Source: Alphaproteobacteria bacterium (GTDB taxonomy: Bacteria; Pseudomonadota; Alphaproteobacteria; Rickettsiales; JAIXRX01). Taken from it: a stretch of 18,870 nucleotides of DNA. The translations under genes and the position numbers were made by a program. The stretch's first letter is position 1. Each line of letters opens with the position of its first letter. Positions 14,166-18,870 of this stretch are shown here, piece by piece. Below the pieces are notes generated by a model that was not told the origin of the DNA, did not search any database, and worked only from the letters and a program-made list of their open reading frames with translations. Location: positions 1 through 18,870 of the forward strand of contig JAIXRX010000086.1 in NCBI GenBank assembly GCA_027485005.1, written 5' to 3'.

Positions 14166-14172
14166 TATTATA
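14166..14172. promoter_or_regulatory. Shared -10 box candidate for divergent metC and hpf
   Basis: The 111-base spacer between the metC and hpf starts contains TATTATA. It reads TATTAT on the plus strand (14166-14171, toward hpf) and the perfect TATAAT on the minus strand (toward metC). No strong -35 box lies at the right distance in either direction, so activator help or another sigma factor is possible. No sigma54 GG-N10-GC site stood out. Confidence 0.4.
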
Positions 14173-14210
14173 GTTAACACGTCAAAAACAATCGTAAAGG
14201 GACGTTCATT

Positions 14211-14798
14211 ATGCAAGTTCATATCTCTGGAAAAGGGGTGGATGTTGGTGATTCATTGCGCCAGCACATGGAAAAACGCTTACAAGAGGGTGTCACGAAA
14301 TATCTTGACCGCATCACACAGGTGACGGCGGTCGTTTCACGCGAGTCGCATTTATTCCGCGTGGACATTAATGCCAATACGGGCACGCATGAAGGCATTG
14401 TGGTCAAAGGCCGCGATACGGCTGGTGATGTGTATGCTGCTTTTGATTCCGCGGCAGATAAAATTGAAAAACAGCTGCGTCGTTATAAACGCCGCCTCAC
14501 CAACCACAATCGTACAGACCGTAACTTGAATATGTCAGTGGCGACCAAATACGTTATCGAATCACATAAAGATGAAGCGCCTGAAAAAGATGACAATCCT
14601 TTGATTGTGGCTGAAAAACAAACCGACATTGCTACTTTGTCTGTGTCGGAAGCCGTGATGGAAATGGATTTGCTCGATTTGCCAGCGCTGATGTTCTTTA
14701 ACGTCAAAAATGGTCGTCTGAACGTGGTGTATAAACGTGCGGATGGTAATATTTCGTGGGTAGACCCACAGGTGAATAGCTCGGCTGCTGCGGCCTAA
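14211..14798 (+). CDS. hpf: Ribosome hibernation promoting factor, long form
   Basis: Long HPF binds the 30S decoding region and, through its C-terminal domain, pairs two 70S ribosomes into inactive 100S dimers in starvation. The 195 residues include the N-terminal beta-alpha-beta-beta-beta-alpha domain: QVHISGKGVDVGDSLRQHM, then a basic helix ending KIEKQLRRYKRRL near residue 95. A variable linker (100-140) and a C-terminal dimerisation domain follow (about 145-188; PALMFFNVKNGRLNVVYKR, NISWVDP). AAAGGGA at 14196-14202 is 8 bases before the ATG. Its stop overlaps the hprK start by one base (TAATG), so the two are coupled. In many proteobacteria hpf follows rpoN and precedes ptsN; neither is here. 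Confidence 0.95.
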   Translation: MQVHISGKGVDVGDSLRQHMEKRLQEGVTKYLDRITQVTAVVSRESHLFRVDINANTGTHEGIVVKGRDTAGDVYAAFDSAADKIEKQLRRYKRRLTNHNRTDRNLNMSVATKYVIESHKDEAPEKDDNPLIVAEKQTDIATLSVSEAVMEMDLLDLPALMFFNVKNGRLNVVYKRADGNISWVDPQVNSSAAAA

Positions 14799-15250
14799 TG
14801 CAGGTTCACGCAAGTTGCGTTAGTATTGACCATGCCGGAGTTCTCCTTTTGGGGGATTCCGGCGCGGGCAAATCAGACCTCGCGTTGCGTTTAATTGACC
14901 GTGGCGCGCAACTAGTAGCCGACGACCGCGTGGATTTAGCCATTGAAACATATGGTGTGTGGGCAAGTTCTCCACCTAAATTACATGGATTATTAGAAGT
15001 GCGTGGCGTAGGTATTTTATCGTTTCCTGCTGCGAATCAAGTGCCATTAAAATTAGTGGTGCAATTAGTGCGTTCTGCTGAAGACAGCGATCGATTGCCC
15101 CCCGAAGATCAGCACTGGTTGTGTGATGGTGTAAAAATCCCTTTGCTATATCTAGCACCTACTCATCCCGCAACGGTGGCTAAAATCTGGCATGGCTTGC
15201 ATGCGATGAAACATCAGCGTATGGTTGAGGGAGTGGGGAGCAAAGCGTGA
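14798..15250 (+). CDS. hprK: HPr kinase/phosphorylase, short alphaproteobacterial form
   Basis: HprK phosphorylates and dephosphorylates a serine of HPr to tune phosphotransfer signalling. At 150 residues it has only the catalytic domain; the Firmicutes enzyme is about 310 residues. Short forms are typical of alphaproteobacteria. Residues show HASCVSI at the start, the P-loop GDSGAGKSD at 19-27, VADDR at 40-44 (catalytic acidic pair), and LLEVRGVGI at 65-73, the family signature. The likely target is Ser55 of the HPr encoded at 16608. It overlaps hpf by 1 base and rapZ by 4, so translation of the three is coupled. Confidence 0.95.
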   Translation: MQVHASCVSIDHAGVLLLGDSGAGKSDLALRLIDRGAQLVADDRVDLAIETYGVWASSPPKLHGLLEVRGVGILSFPAANQVPLKLVVQLVRSAEDSDRLPPEDQHWLCDGVKIPLLYLAPTHPATVAKIWHGLHAMKHQRMVEGVGSKA

Positions 15251-16116
15251 ATATTCCAATGAATACTGTGCAGCGTGTTTTATTAATAACGGGTATGTCA
15301 GGTGCCGGAAAATCAGTGGCTCTGAATGCGCTTGAAGATTTAGGTTTTGTCGCGATAGATAATGTGCCGCTCTCCTTGATTACAGATGTCGTTGAGAAAG
15401 AAAAAGGCCACCGTAGTTTAGTGATCTCGACTGACGTACGCACGCGTGAATTTTCTCCTGAATATTTTGAAGAAATATTGAATGCGCTTGCGTCGATGCC
15501 GGATGTGCATGTGGACACGTTGTTTTTGGATTGCGAAGAAGAGAAGCTGCGCCAGCGTTTTACCGAAACTCGCCGCAAACACCCGCTGGCTATGGATCGA
15601 CCGTTAATGGACGGCATTCAAGCCGAGCAGGAAATGACCCAAAATTTGAAGGAAATGGTTGAGCTAGTACTTGATACGACTGACTTAAAGCCAGCGGAAT
15701 TACGCAGTATGCTTCAACAACGCTATGATATGACGCCAGATGCTTTAGCGTTGAATGTCGTGTCGTTCTCGTATCGTCGTGGGGTGCCGCGTGAGGCAGA
15801 TTTGGTATTTGACGTACGTTTTTTACGTAATCCACATTATGATAGAAACTTGCGCCCACGTACAGGGCTGGATGCTGCGGTGGGGGCTTATGTTGAAGAA
15901 GACCCTATGTTTGAGGAGTTCTTCTCTAAGTTGTGTGGGTTACTGGTGCCGTTGCTGCCGCGTTACATGGCAGAAGGCAAAAGTTATTTGACGGTGGCTG
16001 TGGGTTGTACGGGGGGAAAGCACCGTTCGGTGCATGTCGCGCAAAAGCTTGCTGGATTTCTTGAAAAGAAGGCGTATAACGTCGGCATCCGACATCGTGA
16101 TGTTGGACAACACTAA
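15247..16116 (+). CDS. rapZ: RapZ-family P-loop nucleotide-binding protein
   Basis: RapZ (formerly YvcJ/YhbJ) is a P-loop protein that in E. coli binds small RNAs and targets GlmZ for decay by RNase E, linking amino-sugar synthesis to the cell wall. Its role in alphaproteobacteria is less clear. The 289 residues match the family. The P-loop GMSGAGKS is at 16-23, IDNVP at 37-41, a Walker B-like VDTLFLDCEEEKLRQRF region in the middle, VFDVRFLRNP, and the C-terminal GCTGGKHRSVHVA block at about 253-265. Translation likely starts at GTG 15247, with GGGAG 6 bases upstream and a GTGA overlap with hprK. The ATG at 15259 is too far from that Shine-Dalgarno. Confidence 0.95.
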   Translation: MNIPMNTVQRVLLITGMSGAGKSVALNALEDLGFVAIDNVPLSLITDVVEKEKGHRSLVISTDVRTREFSPEYFEEILNALASMPDVHVDTLFLDCEEEKLRQRFTETRRKHPLAMDRPLMDGIQAEQEMTQNLKEMVELVLDTTDLKPAELRSMLQQRYDMTPDALALNVVSFSYRRGVPREADLVFDVRFLRNPHYDRNLRPRTGLDAAVGAYVEEDPMFEEFFSKLCGLLVPLLPRYMAEGKSYLTVAVGCTGGKHRSVHVAQKLAGFLEKKAYNVGIRHRDVGQH

Positions 16117-16153
16117 TCAAAATTTCTTATTTCACAGCACGAGAAAAAAATTC

Positions 16154-16597
16154 ATGTTTGGGATTGTATTAGTAACACATGGCCGTTTAGCCATAGAATT
16201 TATTGCTGCCACAGAACATGTGGTTGGGCCATTGCCGCAAGCCGCTACCATTTGCATTTCTCCGGATGACGACGTTGAGCTGCGACGCAAAGATATTGAA
16301 GCAGCGGCGGACAAGGTAAATACTGGACAAGGTGTCGTGATTCTGACGGATATGTTTGGTGGAACGCCATCTAATCTTGCGATTTCTTTATTGGGACGCG
16401 AAGGGGTGGAAGTGATTGCGGGTATGAATCTGCCGATGATGATTAAGTTGACCACCTTGCGCCAAGCGGATGTGAAAGTGTCGGACGCGGTGTTGCAAGC
16501 TCAGGAAGCTGGCCGCAAATATATTAACGTAGCGAGCAATCTGCTTGCAAAGTCTAACGACAGCGCGCCTGCGGTGAAAGCCGCTAGCAACAGCTAG
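16154..16597 (+). CDS. PTS EIIA component, mannose family
   Basis: The 147-residue protein is the EIIA-Man fold that takes phosphate from HPr. The start MFGIVLVTHGRLA puts the phospho-accepting His at residue 9. GVVILTDMFGGTPSNLA in the middle is the other family signature, and EVIAGMNLPMMIKL follows. The C-terminal tail is Lys/Ala/Ser-rich. Earlier in-frame ATGs from 16034 overlap rapZ and encode non-family sequence. No EIIB, IIC or IID permease genes are present, so the protein is more likely a regulatory phosphate acceptor, as known for the alphaproteobacterial EIIA-Man next to hprK. The Shine-Dalgarno is weak. Confidence 0.94.
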   Translation: MFGIVLVTHGRLAIEFIAATEHVVGPLPQAATICISPDDDVELRRKDIEAAADKVNTGQGVVILTDMFGGTPSNLAISLLGREGVEVIAGMNLPMMIKLTTLRQADVKVSDAVLQAQEAGRKYINVASNLLAKSNDSAPAVKAASNS

Positions 16598-16607
16598 GGA
16601 GGCGCTT

Positions 16608-16904
16608 GTGGGGCAGGTGCAAGCAACGGCTATCATCTGCAACCAGAAGGGGTTGCACGCGCGTGCCGCCGCAAAATTTGTCAAAACTGTTTCGCAATTT
16701 AATGCACATATGAGCGTGCAAAAAGAAGATCCAGAAGGGTATGGCGAAACGTCGGTCGTTTCGGGGAATTCGATTTTAGGCTTAATGATGCTCGGAGCTG
16801 ACAAAGGCACAACCTTGTTATTGACAACTGAGGGAGAAGCAGCCGAGTCGTTGATGCAAGCCATACAGGATCTGATTGCTGATAAATTCGGCGAAGGTGA
16901 ATAA
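16608..16904 (+). CDS. ptsH: Phosphocarrier protein HPr
   Basis: HPr carries phosphate from enzyme I (PtsP or PtsI, encoded elsewhere) to EIIA proteins. The 98 residues include the active-site block GLHARAAAKFV with phospho-His17, and GNSILGLMMLGADKGT with the regulatory Ser55 that HprK targets. Translation starts at GTG 16608, with AGGGAGG 5 bases upstream; the next candidate starts would remove the first beta strand. It follows the EIIA gene after 10 bases and closes the hpf-hprK-rapZ-EIIA-HPr run. The 92-base spacer after it is AT-rich, with a 9-base direct repeat CTAATATAT (16917-16925 and 16932-16940) and no clear terminator. Confidence 0.96.
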   Translation: MGQVQATAIICNQKGLHARAAAKFVKTVSQFNAHMSVQKEDPEGYGETSVVSGNSILGLMMLGADKGTTLLLTTEGEAAESLMQAIQDLIADKFGEGE

Positions 16905-16996
16905 GATTTCATTCGTCTAATATATGAAATACTAATATATCTGTTGAGTAGAAATAGAATGCCGCCATGGCACATCCATTGAACAGAGGTTAAGGT

Positions 16997-18870
16997 ATGA
17001 CGACTCATCCGACGCATATCCCTGTGAGTGAGGAAGCGGCCAAGCACGCGCTGCTTACGCCCGAAAAATTTCAAGCGCTTTACGATGAATCGATTCGCGA
17101 TCCTGAAGGATTTTGGGGGCGGCAGGCTGAAAAACTGCAATGGTTTTCGGGTTGGAGCCAAGTGAAAAATACAGCGTTTGACGGCGATGTTTCGATTCGT
17201 TGGTTTGAAGGTGGCAAGCTGAATGTGAGCGCGAATTGCCTTGACCGCCATTTGCCTGTGCGCGCCAACCAAACGGCGATTATCTGGGAAAGCGATGACG
17301 GCCAAACCACCCGTCATATTACCTATCAAGAACTTCACACCCAAACCTGCAAACTGGCTAACGCGCTAAAAACACTGGGTGTTAAACGTGGTGATAGAGT
17401 GACGATTTACATGCCGATGGTGCCAGAAGCCGCAATGGCGATGCTGGCCTGCGCGCGTATCGGTGCGGTGCATTCGGTGGTGTTTGGTGGGTTTTCACCT
17501 GAATCAATTCGTGGACGGATAGAAGATTGCGACAGCCGTTTTGTGATAACGGCAGATGAAGGCGTGCGCGGCGGAAAAACAGTGCCGTTGAAAGCGAATA
17601 TCGACGAAGCGCTGAAGGGCATTGCCACGCCACAAAAAGTTTTGGTGCTGGCGCATACGGGCGCAAAAGTGCCCATGCTAGAAGGGCGTGATGTGGATTG
17701 GCACAGCGCGGTGGACGCGGCCTCTGCTTTCTGCCCACCGGAAGTGATGGATGCTGAAGACCCGCTCTTTATTCTTTATACCTCTGGTTCTACGGGCAAA
17801 CCCAAAGGTGTGCTCCACACCAGCGCGGGCTATTTGCTCTATGCCTCGCTTACCCACAAGCATGTGTTTGATTATCATGAGGGGGAGATTTATTGGTGCA
17901 CGGCGGATGTGGGCTGGATTACGGGGCATTCCTATATTGTGTATGGCCCATTGGCCAATGGCGCGACCACACTGATGTTTGAAGGTGTTCCCAGCTATCC
18001 TGACGCCTCGCGTTTTTGGCAGGTGATTGACAAACACAAGGTCAACATTTTCTACACCGCGCCCACCGCGATTCGCGCTTTGATGAAAGAAGGGGAGCGT
18101 TATTTGCAGCATAGCTCGCGCTATTCCTTGCGAATTTTAGCGAGTGTGGGCGAACCGATTAACCCTGAGGCATGGTGGTGGTATTATGATAAAGTGGGCC
18201 ATCAGCAATGCCCCGTGATGGACACATGGTGGCAAACTGAAACGGGTGGCATTATGATTACGCCACTCGCGGGGGTGAACACGCTCAAGCCGGGTTCAGC
18301 GTCGCGCCCATTCTTCGGTATTCAGCCAGAAATTGTGAGTGCTGAAGGCCATGTGCGCCAAGGGGAAGCCGAAGGGTTGCTGTGCATCGCCGATTCGTGG
18401 CCAGGGCAGGCGCGCAGCATTTGGGGTGACCATGCGCGATTTGTTGAGACGTATTTTTCCACCATCAAGGGCAAATATTTTACCGGAGACGGCGCCAAGC
18501 GTGACGCCGAAGGGGATTATTGGATTACGGGACGGGTGGATGATGTGTTGAATGTGAGCGGGCATCGCTTAGGCACCGCAGAGATTGAAAGCGCGCTAGT
18601 GGGGCACGAGCATGTGGCGGAAGCGGCGGTGGTGGCCATGCCGCATGACGTGAAAGGCCAAGGAATTTATGCCTATGTGACACTGAATGCAGGCATAGAG
18701 CCAAGCGACGAGTTGAAGAAGTTGCTGGTGATACAGGTGCGCAAGGTGATTGGCCCGATTGCTAGCCCCGACGTGATTCATTTTACTCCCGCGCTGCCTA
18801 AAACGCGCTCTGGCAAAATTATGCGCCGAATTTTGCGCAAAATTGCCGAGGGTGAATATCATGCGCTGGG
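16997..18870 (+). CDS. acs: Acetyl-coenzyme A synthetase, 3' end missing
   Basis: Acs activates acetate to acetyl-AMP and then acetyl-CoA, feeding the TCA cycle and glyoxylate shunt. The window holds 624 codons of about 650, with no stop before the right edge. The order is an N-terminal acs-type lead, the adenylation core with P-loop YTSGSTGKPKG at 261-271, DVGWITGHSY, EGVPSYPD, WWQTETGG at 411-418, YFTGDGA, the hinge around DDVLNVSGHRLG, and the C-terminal subdomain PKTRSGKIMRR at 601-611. Lys607 is the catalytic lysine that acetylation silences in the Salmonella enzyme. AGAGG at 16985-16989 is 7 bases from the ATG. No promoter is clear in the spacer. Confidence 0.97.
   Translation, partial: MTTHPTHIPVSEEAAKHALLTPEKFQALYDESIRDPEGFWGRQAEKLQWFSGWSQVKNTAFDGDVSIRWFEGGKLNVSANCLDRHLPVRANQTAIIWESDDGQTTRHITYQELHTQTCKLANALKTLGVKRGDRVTIYMPMVPEAAMAMLACARIGAVHSVVFGGFSPESIRGRIEDCDSRFVITADEGVRGGKTVPLKANIDEALKGIATPQKVLVLAHTGAKVPMLEGRDVDWHSAVDAASAFCPPEVMDAEDPLFILYTSGSTGKPKGVLHTSAGYLLYASLTHKHVFDYHEGEIYWCTADVGWITGHSYIVYGPLANGATTLMFEGVPSYPDASRFWQVIDKHKVNIFYTAPTAIRALMKEGERYLQHSSRYSLRILASVGEPINPEAWWWYYDKVGHQQCPVMDTWWQTETGGIMITPLAGVNTLKPGSASRPFFGIQPEIVSAEGHVRQGEAEGLLCIADSWPGQARSIWGDHARFVETYFSTIKGKYFTGDGAKRDAEGDYWITGRVDDVLNVSGHRLGTAEIESALVGHEHVAEAAVVAMPHDVKGQGIYAYVTLNAGIEPSDELKKLLVIQVRKVIGPIASPDVIHFTPALPKTRSGKIMRRILRKIAEGEYHAL

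Noticed and set aside
14100..14222. 41-residue N-terminal extension of MetC
   Set aside because: It overlaps the hpf start and promoter region and precedes the conserved family start MKTNSKLVHLG.
16034..16153. 40-residue N-terminal extension of the EIIA protein
   Set aside because: It overlaps the rapZ 3' end. The conserved EIIA-Man fold begins exactly at MFGIVLVTHG.
16906..16930. Inverted repeat ATTTCAT/ATGAAAT after HPr as a terminator
   Set aside because: The stem is short and AT-rich, has an 11-base loop and is not followed by a T run.
16388..17344. 318-codon minus-strand open frame across EIIA, HPr and the acs start
   Set aside because: It runs antisense to three genes with strong family motifs and its product has no recognisable pattern.
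1..18870. tRNA, rRNA, CRISPR, prophage or transposase
   Set aside because: I looked for these on both strands and saw no cloverleaf-like gene, repeat-spacer array, phage structural gene or transposase motif.

Overview
The window is a gene-dense bacterial chromosome segment of roughly 50% GC by eye. The evidence points to an alphaproteobacterium. It has a hemC-hemD-mic60-hemY block that carries a bacterial homologue of the mitochondrial MICOS protein Mic60, a short HPr kinase without the N-terminal domain of the Firmicutes enzyme, and the order hprK-rapZ-EIIA(Man)-HPr. No rRNA, tRNA, CRISPR array, insertion sequence or prophage was recognised. Both edges cut a gene: uppS at the left and acs at the right.

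Region 1 (1-4950, minus strand) is the translation and envelope cluster, transcribed right to left: rpsB, tsf, a DUF2333-type membrane protein, pyrH, frr, uppS. The order rpsB-tsf-pyrH-frr-uppS is widely conserved. The unusual points are the membrane protein inserted between tsf and pyrH, and a strong hairpin terminator just ahead of that insertion. A good sigma70-type promoter for rpsB lies at 4925-4952.

Region 2 (5161-6660, plus strand) holds three small genes of unknown function: a helical cytoplasmic protein, a 96-residue protein with one hydrophobic stretch, and a lipoprotein. They are divergent from rpsB and converge on the next block.

Region 3 (6662-9876, minus strand) is a tightly overlapped operon: hemC, hemD, mic60, then a truncated hemY. 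HemC and HemD make uroporphyrinogen III for heme. Mic60 and HemY_N are inner-membrane proteins. Divergent from hemC is tsaD (tRNA t6A synthesis), followed by an orphan 137-residue protein.

Region 4 (11482-14099) contains a secreted ModA-like substrate-binding protein (minus), a divergent six-helix membrane protein that looks like HupE/UreJ without its metal ligands (plus), and a MetC-like PLP lyase (minus).

Region 5 (14211-18870, plus strand) starts with the ribosome hibernation factor hpf, which overlaps hprK. rapZ, a mannose-family EIIA and HPr follow, forming a regulatory phosphotransfer module with no sugar permease in view. Acetyl-CoA synthetase, cut by the window edge, comes last.

No complete new defence or mobile system is visible. 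The points most worth a second look are the ligand-less HupE/UreJ homologue beside a ModA-like protein, the compact heme/Mic60 operon with its shortened HemY, the gene inserted into the rpsB-uppS cluster, and the orphan gene after tsaD.
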